The position numbers and the translations under genes were made by a program. This document shows, one piece after another, positions 43,739 to 54,894 of a stretch of 64,000 nucleotides of DNA; the stretch's first letter is position 1, and every line of letters begins with the position of its first letter. The stretch is from Pogostemon cablin (taxonomy: Eukaryota > Streptophyta > Magnoliopsida > Lamiales > Lamiaceae): the NCBI GenBank assembly GCA_023678885.1, contig CM042985.1, positions 21,740,465 through 21,804,464 on the forward strand. The letters are read 5' to 3'. The notes beneath the pieces were generated by a model, which saw only the letters and a list, made by a program, of their open reading frames with translations, was not told where the DNA came from and did not search any database.

Positions 43739-45068
43739 TGATAGGATATCGCCAGCCTATAAAAATAGAATTTATTTTAGACTCAATCTAAAACAGATTA
43801 TAGCAACGAGTACGGGTCGAACCCAAAGGAGTAAATCACAATTTAAATTAAATAAATATGTTGAAAACAAATAAAATAAATATGTGGGGATTTTGTTTGA
43901 GAAAATTTGGAAATAGCACGAACAATAAATCAAATTAATTTTTTTAAATATGCAAAGTACGTAGACGAAATCTAATTAGAAACTTAACCAAGTGAGTAAA
44001 ATCTAGTTTAGGATGACAATTCCCTTCCGTTTACTGAATCAATTAATTACAGGAATTAAAAATCTTATTTGACGGTACGACCAATCAACCTGAATGTTCT
44101 TAAGTTTATCAATTAGGGTACGACCACTAAATTGAACTATTTAGGAATGACTCTATGGATTCAAACTCAAAAACGCATTAAGACTCCAAACATAGAATTA
44201 CTAGGCTACGAAAATCGGCTAGGAATCATAAAACCTAGATCCCATTACATCTAGAGGGAATAATCTCTATTTGCTACTAAATTCAATCCTCATAATAATT
44301 ATGGATTGTGATTCACGAAATAGCAGTAAGCAATTAAATAATTAAACTAGTTGGCTAGACTAAAATAATTATCAAGTTACTATAAATCAATTCGTTGCAT
44401 GTAATGGAATAAATTCACACAAAAGATTTAATATAAAAATCCTTAATAATTAAACTAACATTCAACGGGAGGTTCACGAAATTGTAAATTAGAAAAGGGG
44501 ATTAGCCCCGCATGTTCATGACAAAATAAGAAATAAAATTAAATAACCAATGAATCTAATTGTCCTTCTATCTTCACGCCTAAATCTGCCTTGGAGAAGA
44601 AGACCGTGGCTGCCCTTGATTTCCATGAATTCACGATCCTTGAGAGATTAGAAATCTATACTATATATGTGTCTTGATCCCTAAGATACCCTAATTCTCT
44701 TTCCTTATCTTCATCTTCCAAAAATATCTCATTTCTTGTTCTAAATATTTTCTTTGAGTTCCCAGAAGATATGGGTCTGATTGGGGATGATTTTAGTCGA
44801 CCAAACGTGAGAGAAGATCTCCAGCTGCCACTTTCCATAGTTACTCAAATTCTGCCCTCAGTTACTTCTAACACTGAGCCCATCAGTGTTGATCTAGCTA
44901 GACAGACTTGAAATACTCCAAAAAACCTTATTTTACACCAAATTACATCATCAAAGCACTAATTTCCAAAAAGAAAAGATAAGTTAGTTTTAGCACCCAA
45001 TAAACATGTAAGTCCATCAAATAAGCATGAATTCCAACCAAATAATCGTGCTAAAATATGACTTATCA
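43739..45068 (-). repeat. 5' LTR of C
   Basis: 1330 bp between TGATAGGATATC and GACTTATCA as read on the plus strand. ACGGGTCGAACCCAAAGGA at 43811 is the reverse form of the TTGGGTTCGA motif near the LTR end. No F-F-R-R array is present. Confidence 0.85.
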
Positions 45069-46113
45069 CTTTCCTTCATCCATCCATCACTTTGAAGATT
45101 TGTCTGTGGGATCAAAAGGAGAACCAAGAGGAGACTTCAAGACAGAGAAGGATGCGACGACGCCCACATCTAGGGTTTTAATCATTTTCTAATTTATCTT
45201 GTATTTTCTGGATATATGGGTAAGATCTAGCCAATCCCATGAACATTCTTCGAAACGTCATGGCCTAGAACCGTTTTGGTAGATCTAGACTTTATGAAGG
45301 TTTTACAAGTTAATTGAACTTTCGTGTGTATACTCCGTACAACACTACTTGTGGATTTATTTTATATAAGACTATGCGTTTTTAATTCATACTCAGAGTC
45401 TTTTTGTGCATCATTAATTGTTATGTAGAGTCTGAATACATATCTTGATTATTGATTGAGTGCGGTCACTGCTGAGCAGAATTACATATTATAATTCTAA
45501 GTGAGGGGACTCTAAAGGTTCATTAGAACTATCTTATATGAATACTTATTAATTGAATTGGATTTGGGTTGATAAGTAGGATAAAGAGGTTAAATTTATA
45601 GTACCTATAAAGGGAGGTCATATCGGATTAAAGTACCAATCCTAGGGGTAAATAATTGATACTGATAGTACCTAGAAAGGGGGTGAAATTATATGTCTTC
45701 CTCTAAGGTTATTCACACGTGTTACACGCATATTTACTTGTGTCTATAGAGTATGTTTGCATGGCTTAGTGATGCGTCCATATTCCACAAGGCAGAGTCA
45801 GACATTGATACATGAAAGAGAGATTAATACATGAAACGGAATTATCCTAGAGCTACCTATTCTCCTACTTGATCCACTTTCATAATTCTTCTAGTGTTTA
45901 TTTTATTTTAATTGTTATTTTATATTTTTGTTAGTAGATTAATAATTCAACCTCAAACTTAATTGTCATCTTGTCTTAATTAATTTAGGTATAATTAAAT
46001 TGATTATATGCCGTCCTTTGGGTTCGATAATTTAACTTGGTCACTTGCTTAAGCTGCAACTAATATCCTTTATACTTAGAGATTAATTTTGTGTGCAAAG
46101 AAAATGCGCATCA
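45069..46113 (+). repeat. 3' LTR of B, right part
   Basis: Resumes with CTTTCCTTCATCC, of which 45069-45073 is the target duplication of C. It matches 28418-29386 of the 5' LTR and ends GCGCATCA. Confidence 0.9.
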
Positions 46114-46380
46114 GTGACTTCACAAGGAATTAAGGTTGATCCATCCAAGATTGAAGCTATAAATTAGTGGAAGACGCCCTCCAATATTCAAGAAGTTTGG
46201 AGTTTCTTGTGGTTAGCTGGCTATTACAAAAGATTAATAGAAGAATTCTCAAAGATAGCCAGTCCGATGACACGTTTGACTCGCAAGGGAGAAAAGTTTT
46301 GTTGGTCTGAAAAGTGTTAAGAGATCTTCCAAAGGTTAAAACACGACCTGACTTCAGCACCGGTCTTGATGATACCCAAT
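46114..46380 (+). pseudogene. RT thumb / connection segment of chromovirus I
   Basis: SQGIKVDPSKIEAI, WKTPSNIQEV, FLWLAGYYKRLIEEFSKIAS, TRLTRKGEKFCWSEKC and TSAPVLMIPN continue the RT that was cut at 27577. Stops stand at an expected Gln/Trp (TTAG) and before EIFQRL. Cut at 46380 by element D. Confidence 0.85.
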
Positions 46381-47621
46381 TGGTGTGCTGTCGCGACACC
46401 CAAAAATAAGATTTGTAATTTATCAAAACAAACCCCACTAAAATGTAGTAGGGTAAGTAAAGGTCGAACCCATAGGGAATAATCAAACTTTAATTGAATT
46501 TAACGTGTTTTTATAAGTAACCGGAGATGGGGGATTGGGACTAACAACTAACAGACATAAAAGAAACAATTAAAATAACAAGAATAATAAAATTAAGATA
46601 TTAAATAAAACAAACCTAGTTCAAGGATTTGATCCCCTCCCATATCCTAATTCACATGTATGAAATTCTTAAAACACCAACAAGTTCATAAACTCAAGAC
46701 CCTAAGCTAACGGTACGACCAATTAACTCGAAATATCCTTAAGTTTAATAACCTAGGGTACGACCTCTAGATTAAATTATTCCCGAGTGACCCTATGGAT
46801 TCGAACTCAAAAATGCATTAAAATTTAGATATTAGGACTACTAGGCTATGAAAACCGACTAAGAATCATACAACCTAGATTTCGTGATTTCAAGAGGTAC
46901 TCCCTCATTTTGCTACTCGATTCACAATATTATAACAATTGCGGATTATAATATGTAAAATAGCTATTGAAAAATCAATCACCTATTGAGAGGGGTAGTC
47001 TAAACAAGGAATTGAAAAGTCAAGATTCACATCAAAGCCAAACACAAAATAAATTTATAAAACAGGTTGATAATATTATTCATAATCAAACATTAAAATT
47101 AATCTACTGAGGTTCACAATCCTTGGACTAGAAAATAAATTATATAATTAAACTATAAAATTAAAATAAAATAAAAGAACCGAAGTTGATGGTGGAGCTC
47201 CTTCCCAAGCCCCAATCTGGCTTCTAGTGGATCCCTGAATAAAAGTGGATGTGTGATCGTGAGTATGGTGTCCAAAATATAACGCACTCTCAAAATCATA
47301 AATTAATTCTCCCAATTAATTTAATTCGTTGACCTACCTTCTTAGAAGAGTATCCAGGTTCATTGTATCTTTTTTCCTTTGGTAAGTTTTTCTTTTTCAC
47401 TTCAAATCAAATCTCTCCTTATTATTGTATCAGTCACATAAAATAAATTATGGTGACTGAACAATTTCTTTCAATTTTGGCATGTTTCAATAAGAAATAA
47501 AATAATTAAAGTTCAAGTGTGAAAAATATAAATAAGTCGTAATTACACTAAATAATTCACAACTCACATAACAATATATATGAATTCATCTAAAATAATA
47601 AGGTAAAATTACGACTTATCA
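46381..47621 (-). repeat. 3' LTR of D
   Basis: 1241 bp, very similar to 54895-56178. It lacks a 38-bp segment present in the other LTR (after CTCTCCTTATT, around 55941-55978), a deletion between short TTATT repeats. AGGTCGAACCCATAGGGA at 46461 is the shared LTR-end motif in reverse. Confidence 0.85.
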
Positions 47622-47659
47622 GACTACCCACACCTAAAACTTTGCTTGTCCTAAAGCAA
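47622..47659 (-). promoter_or_regulatory. Pre-PPT hairpin and polypurine tract of D
   Basis: Minus strand: TTGCTTTAGGACAAGCAA (47659-47642; a 6-bp perfect stem TTGCTT/AAGCAA), then AGTTTTAGGTGTGGGTAGTC directly before the LTR. Confidence 0.8.
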
Positions 47660-48780
47660 AACAAGACCAAAACAATGCATAGAAAAACTGACAATCATAT
47701 GCAAGTGATAGAAAAATAATGACACTTTCAAAAGAGATCAAATTGACAATCATATGCAAGTGATAGAAAAATAATGACACTTTCAAAAGAAATTAAATAA
47801 GGTGCACCAAAAGCAAATGAGTGATAGAATGCCTCACAAAAATTTGCAACTTATGCTGAATAAAATAATTTAAGAATTCATGGTCTCACAATGATTTCGC
47901 TCAATAACGCTCAAGTATATGTATTGGGTAGCAAAACACTCAAAATTAAACAAGATAAGACATTACCATATGATTGCTCCCAAATCAAATCTACACCAAG
48001 TTCAATGAACGTAGTGAAAATATCAAAAGGACTTTTAAATGGTTGTAATGGGGCTTGGGATAAGGTGGGATAAAAATAATTAGAAAGGCTAAATTTACCA
48101 CTTTGCAAATTGTGTTAATCAATTAAGACGTACATCAAAGAGATACATCTTGTCATTCTTAATTTTTTCCACACTCCCTCCTTTATTTTTCTTTTGATAG
48201 AATCTAATTTTTATCACATGTACCCACACCTGTTTCTTTTCACAATTTGGAAAAACAAGGTCAACACTAAAGGGTTCAGTGTTACTTTTAGAAAAAATTC
48301 TGCAACAAATTTCAGCTTAATTTTTTTTTCAGCTCCAATTTATTCTCTTATTTTTTTCAACCTTTTTTTTCAATCTATCATCGTTTCTTTTCTTTTTTTC
48401 TCTTTTTTTCTTCTCCATTTTTTTTTCTTTTCCTACAACCACCAATTTCATCCTCTTCAACTCAACCACAAGAAATATTTTTTCAATGAATTCCACAATT
48501 TGAAAAATAGTAGAAGGTTCATATGGAAGAGTTCAAGAAAGAAATGGAATAGGGCTAAGCGATATGCTCATTCATCAAAGAAAAGGTTAGGCTCAACTTG
48601 GCTCTCCTAAAGGTTTAGCACAATCAGGTAGGTAAAAAGAAGGCCAAAGGATGGTTTGCCTAGGTGCCTTTATCATTTAAGTACACATGCTCAAATGTAT
48701 GATCTAGAAATGCATTCAAGGAGCAAGTTCTAGAATGTACATATCAAGTTCAATTTGCACTCAATCAAGAAATAGAGGTT
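47660..48780 (-). other. 3' non-coding region of D
   Basis: No gene is seen. A direct repeat of about 60 bp (TTGACAATCATATGCAAGTG) lies at 47690-47790. 47990-48780 is homologous to 34780-35570 of C, and poly-T/C runs fill 48300-48440. The region continues after copia E at 53193. Confidence 0.6.
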
Positions 48781-49201
48781 TGATGGATTTTGAAATAATT
48801 TGATGTGTGGTATTTAGTGTGTGGCATGAGTTAGTTAGTGGTTCATGGTTTTAGTGAGGGAGTGAGAGTATGGGTTGGATAGCAGCAATACTAAAAATGG
48901 GTTTCTTAGTTGTATTTCTCACACACCTTACATTGCATGATACAATGGCCTATTTATAATTGTGATGGTCGGTTAGATTAACCGATATATAAGTGATCAA
49001 TGTTTCCAGATTATTCTAGGGATTGTTTATTTTATTATTTTAGAATGGTATACTCTAGAATTACTTTAGAATGTCTATGCTTTGTGGCTAAGTAATACAA
49101 AATCTAAAAGCCTTCATACTTATCTTTACCAGGTTAGGCCGTCTCTAGATTTTTCTAGGACATGCATTATTTTACTAGAATAAGCATCATAAATTTTATC
49201 A
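48781..49201 (-). repeat. 3' LTR of copia E
   Basis: 421 bp, minus strand TGATAAAATTTATG to AAAATCCATCA, next to AAGGGGGAGT (49211-49202), the polypurine tract. It contains TTATAAATAGG as the TATA region. Confidence 0.9.
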
Positions 49202-49486
49202 CTCCCCCTTAATGCTTATTCGAATGATCCGAGCTTTTCTCGTAGTATCTCGAACCTTGATCTTGGTAGCGCCTTTATGAAAATATCTGCTAGTTGCTCT
49301 TCCATTCCTGAGCTCGACTACTCCATTATTAGTTGCTTCTCGTAAGAAGTGGTATTTGATGGCAATGTATTTTTGTCCTGCTGTGAACCATGGGATTTTT
49401 CGCCATTGCCGACTTATTGTCATAGTAGATCTCTGTAGGATCTCTTTTTGTTCTCCCATCATGTAGTTGCTGTACCTACTTGTCAC
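49202..49486 (-). pseudogene. RNase H C-terminal end in copia E
   Basis: KYIAIKYHFLREATNNGVVE and GATKIKVRDTTRKARIIR are the last part of copia RNase H (family form KHIDIRYHFIRE..ADIFTK). The ADIFTK region reads SRYFHKG. It is joined in its upstream side to gag leader sequence rather than to RT. Confidence 0.75.
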
Positions 49487-49757
49487 TCCCTCGATACTCT
49501 TCCTTTAGAATAGTGACTCTGCCACAGTCATCTATAGATTATAGAACACCAACTTGTCCTTCTCCATGCTTTTGTCTAGTTTTTCTTTCTCTGTATTAGA
49601 CAAAGATGTTGTGTCCGTTGGGACATGTTTTTGTCTAGTTTTCTTTGTCTGCATTAGACAAAGATGTTGTGTCCGTTTGGATATGCTTTTATCTAGTTTT
49701 CTTTGTTTGTATTTTGATGACTTTTGATTTTTAAGATGATGGGTGATATCACTGTTG
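49487..49757 (-). repeat. Triplicated copia gag leader segment
   Basis: Three copies of a unit of about 58 bp (49567-49625, 49626-49683, 49684-49738) that contain TTTTGTCTAGTTTTCTTTGT and GACAAAGATGTTGTGTCC. The single copy in the gag of E is at 52510-52565. It belongs to the start of a gag gene (minus 49570-49487 reads like the gag region at 52490 with stops). Confidence 0.7.
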
Positions 49758-50170
49758 TGTTGATATTTAGGATTAGTGAGGAAAGATGTATGGGTGGCGT
49801 GTGGATGATTTAATGATTATGAATGGATTGGGTTTATGAAAGAGTGGAGTATAATAGTGTAGGAGGGGTGACGTGTGGTTAATAGAATAAGGAATTAGTT
49901 GATTGTATTGGTGGGTTTCTTTCTTAGTTAATTACTTACACGTGCATACTACATATTTATAGGAGTAAGTGGGTCGGTGGTGGGCTATCCACCGACATAC
50001 TAGTACATTTGTGATTAATCTAGATTATTCTCATATTATCCTGCATTATATAGTCATCTCACGTTTTTTCTTTTAATTCCTATAATTCTCTAGACTATTT
50101 TTATAACATTTCTTAATTCTTATCTCTTTCTTTTTCTGGATGCTTCTCGAATATGCATCAACTTTCGACA
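49758..50170 (-). repeat. Foreign LTR embedded in copia E
   Basis: 413 bp, minus strand TGTCGAAAGTTGATGC to AAATATCAACA, preceded by the PPT-like ATCAAGAGGGAA (50182-50171). It is related to the LTR of copia F (19926-20369), not to the LTRs of E. It contains CCTATAAATATG and a GTCGGTGG..CCACCGAC palindrome. Confidence 0.75.
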
Positions 50171-50183
50171 TTCCCTCTTGATG

Positions 50184-51420
50184 TTTATTCGGATGATTAT
50201 GTGTTTTTGTTGTCTTGAAACTTGATTTCTTTCTCAATGGCTTTTTGTTGATGATGGCCTCGAGATTTTTCGGTTCTATAGTTGCGTGGTTGCACGTCTC
50301 GTAGATTTCTTTTAGTGTTTTCACTTTTATTGATGTTTCATCTGGGGCCGGTCCTTCTTGAGCTTTAGGTGCTGGAGTCTCGGGACTTGGTGGTAGTGGT
50401 CTCGGGACTTGGTGGTAGTGGAGTCTTTTACTTCTTGACGTTCACTAGGTCATCGTATTTGTGGCATCATGATATTTTTCTTCTCAACTATTTCTTTGTC
50501 CTAGTTCCATGATGCATTCTCATCAAACTCAACGTCTCAACTGACGATTAGCTTTTTTATCTTGAGACTGTAGAGTTGATAGCTTTTGGATTGAGTGCTA
50601 TATTCGAGAAATATGCACTTTTCGGTCTTCTCCTCCAGCTTGTGTCTCTTCTCTTTTGGGATGTGCGCATAGCAAATACTCCCAAAAACTCTTAGATGTT
50701 TTGCTGATGGCTTCCGTCCACTCCAGGCTTCGATTGGTGCTTTATTTTGTGCTGCCTTCGTTGGACACCTATTTAGCAAGTAGACTGCAGTGTAGACAGT
50801 TTCTGCCTAGAATATCTTGGGCATGTCTTTCTCTGCCAGCATTGTTCTAGCCATCTCCATTAGGTCATGTTCTTTCTCTCTGAGACTCCATTTTGTTCTG
50901 GAGTGTAGCCAATTGTTAGCTGATGGTTGACTCCTTCTTCTTCACAGAACTTGTTGAATTCCTTGGATGTGTACTCCGTCCCTCTATCACTGCGTAGGAC
51001 CTTGATTTTCTGGCCGCTTTAGTTCTCCGCTAGATTCTTGAACTTCTTAAAGATAGAGTAGACTTCTGATCTTTCTTTCATGAAGTGCACCCAAGTCAGT
51101 CTTGTGTAGGCATCAGTGAAGAGAAGGAAATACTTGTTTTTCTCAAATGTTGGCATTCTCATTGGCCCGCATACATCTGTATGAACTAGCTACAAAACTT
51201 GTTTAGCTTGCCATGTCTTCCCCGTTGGGAATGATTTTCTGTATTGCTTGCCTTCCATTCATTTATCGCATACATCTTCTTTTGGTTGGATCGGTGGAAG
51301 ATCTCTCATCATATTCTTTTGTTGAAGAAAATTTAGCCCATAGAAGTTGAAGTGCCCGAACCTCCAGTGCCATAGCCAGGATGTCTTGGACTTTTAGTGA
51401 TGTTTCCACATAGTTTCATT
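50184..51420 (-). pseudogene. Integrase and linker of copia E
   Basis: The catalytic core is readable at about 51180-50870 (FLLFTDAYTRLTWVHFMKER, RSDRGTEYTSKEFNKFCEE, EQNGVSERKN), with one TAG at an expected codon. 50779-50537 is late integrase (MLNRCPTKAAQNKAPIEAWS, RVFGSICYAHIPKEKRHK). 50324-50184 is the linker (LKEIYETCNHATIEPKNLEA), ending NHPNKHQEGM. There the RT should begin, but PPT and LTR follow instead. It is closely similar to the copia F fragment. Confidence 0.8.
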
Positions 51421-52680
51421 AGAAGGAAATTTTCCTCTGTTGTTGCATTTTGACTACAACGATCACTTGATTTTTCTTTGTCTTATCATAGATGGTATAT
51501 GAGTCGCCTTTGAATAGTAGAGAGTATCCTTTCTCCATCATTTGACCCATGCTGAGTAGATTAGTGCGTAGTTTTGGTACCAACAGCACATTATGGATGA
51601 ACCGCATATATTTTCTTGTGTTGACAACTATCGTGCCTTTTTCTTCAACTTCCACCAGGTCTCCTTGCCCAACTTCACTTGAGATTTGACTGTTTTGTCA
51701 AAATTTTGAAAGATCTTCTCGTCTCCTGTCATGTGTTTGCTACACCCGCTGTCTATGTACCACGTGTCATTCTTCACTTTTGATGCGGCATGATTCGAAT
51801 AGAAGAGATTATCTCCGTCTTTTTTTTTCTTCGGAGTAGTTTGCCCGGTGACTTTTCTTGAAGCGAAATTTTTCTTCAGATGTCCAAATCTTCCACAACT
51901 TTTTCATTGTGATTGACCTCGGCACCAACAATCTTTTTCAAGATGATTGGTCCTCTTACAAACTCCACATAGGGGATATTTTCTTTCCTATTATTATTTT
52001 CTCCAACTTTTCTCCCCCCAATTTTAGAATTCTGAAATCGTATTTTTAGTTTAGACTGAAAAGTATTTTCCATATTTTTATCTTCACTAATGCTCAATCT
52101 TTTCTCATATGCTTCTAGAGAACCCAATAAATAAGTCACTGTCAATTTTCCTATATCCTTAGTCTCTTCAATGGTAGTGACTATTGGGTTGTATTTAGTA
52201 AGGAGAGATATTAAAATCATTTCTACTGTCTTCTTAACTTTAATATCTTCCCCATAAGGTTTTAGTTGATTTACTACTTCTCGTAATTGAGTGTAGTAAT
52301 CTTTAACGGTCTCAGATTCTTTCATTTTCATATTGACAAAATCTCTCCTAAGAGTTCGGAGTTTAAGATTTCGTACCTTGTCACTGCCTTGGTACTCTTT
52401 TAGAATATCCCAAGCTTCCTTTGACATTTTTGCTCCACTGATTCTTGGAAATAGTGACCCCGCCATAGCCATTTGTAGAATTTATAGCGCCAAATTGTCC
52501 TTCTCTGTGCTTCGATCTAGTTTTTCTTTGTTCGTATTTGACAAAGATGATATATCTACTGGGACATCGTATCCTTTATCAACGGTCTCTCAAAAGCCCA
52601 ATAGTTGTAGCCTTCATCTGAGAAGGTTGGGATTGAGATTTTGTAGGTATTGAATAGAGAGGATATTTTTGGGGTTTATA
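51421..52680 (-). pseudogene. gag and protease of copia E
   Basis: The gag (UBN2 type) starts near 52680. The long frame 52472-51876 has RISGAKMSKEAWDILKEYQG, LRTLRRDFVNMKMKESETVK and SLEAYEKRLSISEDKNMENT. Two zinc knuckles lie at about 51980-51880 in another frame (CKRTNHLEKDC; CGRFGHLKKNF, with its last Cys lost). The protease follows at about 51770-51690 with WYIDSGCSKHMTGDEKIFQN (active-site DSG) and continues to 51419 (LVPKLRTNLLSMGQMMEKGY). Frameshifts and stops separate the pieces. Confidence 0.8.
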
Positions 52681-52759
52681 AATAGTTTGGGTTATGTAGT
52701 GAAGGTTTTGAAGTAATATGCGGAAGCTAGTTTTAACGCCCAATTATTGATCTAGTCGG

Positions 52760-52771
52760 GCTCTGATACCA
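52760..52771 (-). promoter_or_regulatory. Primer-binding site of copia E (tRNA-Met)
   Basis: Minus strand TGGTATCAGAGC, the exact complement of the initiator tRNA-Met 3' end, used by most plant copia elements, directly after the LTR. Confidence 0.9.
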
Positions 52772-53192
52772 TGATGGATTTTGAAATAGTTTTATGTGGG
52801 GTATTTATTTGTGGCGTCAGTTAGTTAGTGGTGTGTGGTTTTAGTGAGGGAGTGAGAGTATGGGTTGGATAGAAGCAATACTAGAAATGAGTTTCTTAGT
52901 CGTATTTCTCACACACCTTACATTGCATGATACAATGACCTATTTATAATTGTGATGGTCGGTTGGATTAACCGACATACAAGTGATCAATGTTTCTAGG
53001 TTATTCTAGGGATTGTTTATTTTATTATTTTAGAATGGATATACTCTAGAATTACTCTAGAATGTCTATGCTTTGTGGCTAAGTAATACAAAATCTAGAA
53101 GCCTTCATACTTATCTTTAGCAGGTTAGGCCATCTCTAGATTTTTCTAGGACATGCTTTATTTTACTAGAATAAGCATCATAAATTTTATCA
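52772..53192 (-). repeat. 5' LTR of copia E
   Basis: 421 bp partner of 48781-49201, same ends. Confidence 0.9.
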
Positions 53193-54894
53193 AGCTTATA
53201 TATAGATGATAGCTCCTCAAGGCTCAAAGCTCACAAGAATAGGGTAATTTTGCCATGAATTCTCAAACAAAAATTCTTCCACATTTATCACAAAAATAAC
53301 AAGACAAATCAATAAACTCACAAGTATAGATATATCAAATTCAACTCTCTTGTCTTGTAAAAAATTTCACATAACAAAGCAAAATCTCACCATAAATCCA
53401 ATACCAACTTCACATGTACACAAGTGTAAGAATGTGATTCCAAATGAAATACGATATGCACATCTAATTAAACAAAAAAATTGCAACTTCAAACACCACT
53501 CAATACACCAAATCTATCCACCCTAAATCATTTTTCTTGCCCAAGCAAACAAAACACAATAAAATTCAAGGAAAAATCAAGTCCAAGAGTGGAATGAAGT
53601 CACCGATTTAAGCTCCATTTGATTGACTACACGTCGGATTTTTTCCTTTTCGCCAAAAATGCCATCAACACCATCATTGTATCTTTTCGTAGCCTAAAAA
53701 TAAGCACACACCAAAAGAACAGGATTATTTATTAAAATTGAAAAATCAAATAAATAAAATAAAACACCTAAGTTGGATTGTCTCCCAACAAGCGCCTTTT
53801 TTTAACATCGTTGGCTCGACGTTCACTTCCCTTTCACGTGATAGGAGTAAAATGCTCAAACCAATATAATGATTTTATTTTTTTGCTAGAATTGTTCTCT
53901 CCTTTAAAAATGTCAGCCTTTTTGTACATAACCCCATGGAGTTTTGTTTGATCGCCTCAAGAAAATGATCTTTAATCTCATCAATGTCAAACACTTCAAC
54001 CGTCTCATTTTCTTGAGGATAACCTGCATTGAGATGAAAAAAATAGAATTAATGGAAACTGATTCGGATGATTTTACCTCATTTCAGTGTCAGTTTCTGC
54101 GGACATATTTTTCTGCAACAATTCTGCAGAATTTTCAGCACACTCAACCTCCTCAATTTCGGTTTCCATCTCCAAATTCTCATCATGGGTGGATTCCCTA
54201 ATACATTCCTTATGATTTGTACTTTCTTATGTCACCATACGTTCAACATTGGTCCTTAATTGGCTACATCGGCGCTCCAAACTCCAAAGACTCAATTGGG
54301 TTTCTTGTTGAAATATCAAAGTACTAATTTCCATCTGTTTCACCAAGGACTCCAATGAAGCCTTCGAACTATGTTCATCACCATTATACCCATCATCCTC
54401 ATACTAGCATTCACTATTATTGAAGGATTAAGTTCCTTGTTCATAGTAGTCACGCCTTTGAAAATTGTATGGTTGATCATATGAGTTGTCCACATATCGA
54501 GAATTATGGGGGTTATGCCAACCTTGATTGCAAGTGTTGACATATGATTTATCATTCCAATGCCTTTGTTGATTAGCACTCCAATATTCATCCCTTCATC
54601 TTACCGCTAATCTATCAATCAATGATGGAAAATCATGAGTGGAATGGAGTGTGGTTGCACAAACTCTACATGGCTGAATATTTTGACCATAAAAACCATG
54701 ATATCGATCCATTAGAACTAAGTCTGCAAGAAGGGGAAAGTGATTAAACTCGAAAATTCAGAAAAATAAAATAGAGCAGACTGACACTGAAGGGTTCAGT
54801 GTCAGTGCACTGCTGGATAGAATTAAAAAAATAAAACAAAACACAAAAAATTTAATAAAATTCTGGATTACTCCCCGAAAATGGCGCCAAAATT
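53193..54894 (-). pseudogene. Internal remnant of D with gag scrap
   Basis: 53193-53560 is 3' UTR shared with C. 54720-54340 keeps the gag tail: RHWNDKSYVNTCNQGWHNPH is the counterpart of the Asn/Gly-rich gag tail of C (YNHGWKDHPN). The rest of gag and all of pol are missing. 54874-54894 is the primer-binding site (TTTTGGCGCCATTTTC on the minus strand). A GACACTGAAGGGTTCAGTGTC palindrome-like word appears at about 54781, as it does in C (43588) and in the 3' UTR of D. Confidence 0.7.

Larger units (their letters stand above)
34249..45068 (-). mobile_element. Athila element C, nested in the 3' LTR of B
   Basis: 10.8 kb on the minus strand, ends TGATAAGC and CTTATCA, with perfect target duplication CTTTC (34244-34248 and 45069-45073). 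Minus-strand order: 5' LTR (45068-43739), primer-binding site, gag, protease, RT, RNase H, integrase, env-like ORF, 3' UTR and a partial 3' LTR. It has the full Athila gene set but with many stops. A deletion has removed the polypurine tract and most of the 3' LTR. Confidence 0.9.
27578..46113 (+). mobile_element. Athila-like element B, pol-deleted
   Basis: TGATGAGAGTG to GCGCATCA with target duplication GTGAC (27573-27577 and 46114-46118). Without the inserted element C it is about 7.7 kb. The 5' LTR is 1809 bp. The internal region has a primer-binding site, gag, an F-F-R-R array and the protease-RT linker, then passes directly to 3' non-coding sequence. RT, RNase H, integrase and the env-like ORF are deleted, so B is non-autonomous. 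Its 3' LTR is split by element C. Confidence 0.9.
48781..53192 (-). mobile_element. Ty1/copia element E, chimeric and RT-less
   Basis: 4412 bp on the minus strand, with two 421-bp LTRs that differ at about 25 sites by eye. Flanks are AGGTT and AGCTT, a 5-bp duplication with one later change. Minus-strand order: LTR, tRNA-Met primer site, gag, protease, integrase, then a second unrelated LTR (50170-49758), a repeated gag leader, the last 90 codons of RNase H, PPT (AAGGGGGAG) and LTR. Reverse transcriptase is absent, so it is non-autonomous and built from two copia lineages. Confidence 0.85.

Noticed and set aside
54340..54591. A Met/Ile-rich minus-strand frame as a membrane protein
   Set aside because: It is an out-of-frame reading of the gag tail of D; another frame shows the Asn/His/Tyr-rich gag sequence related to C.
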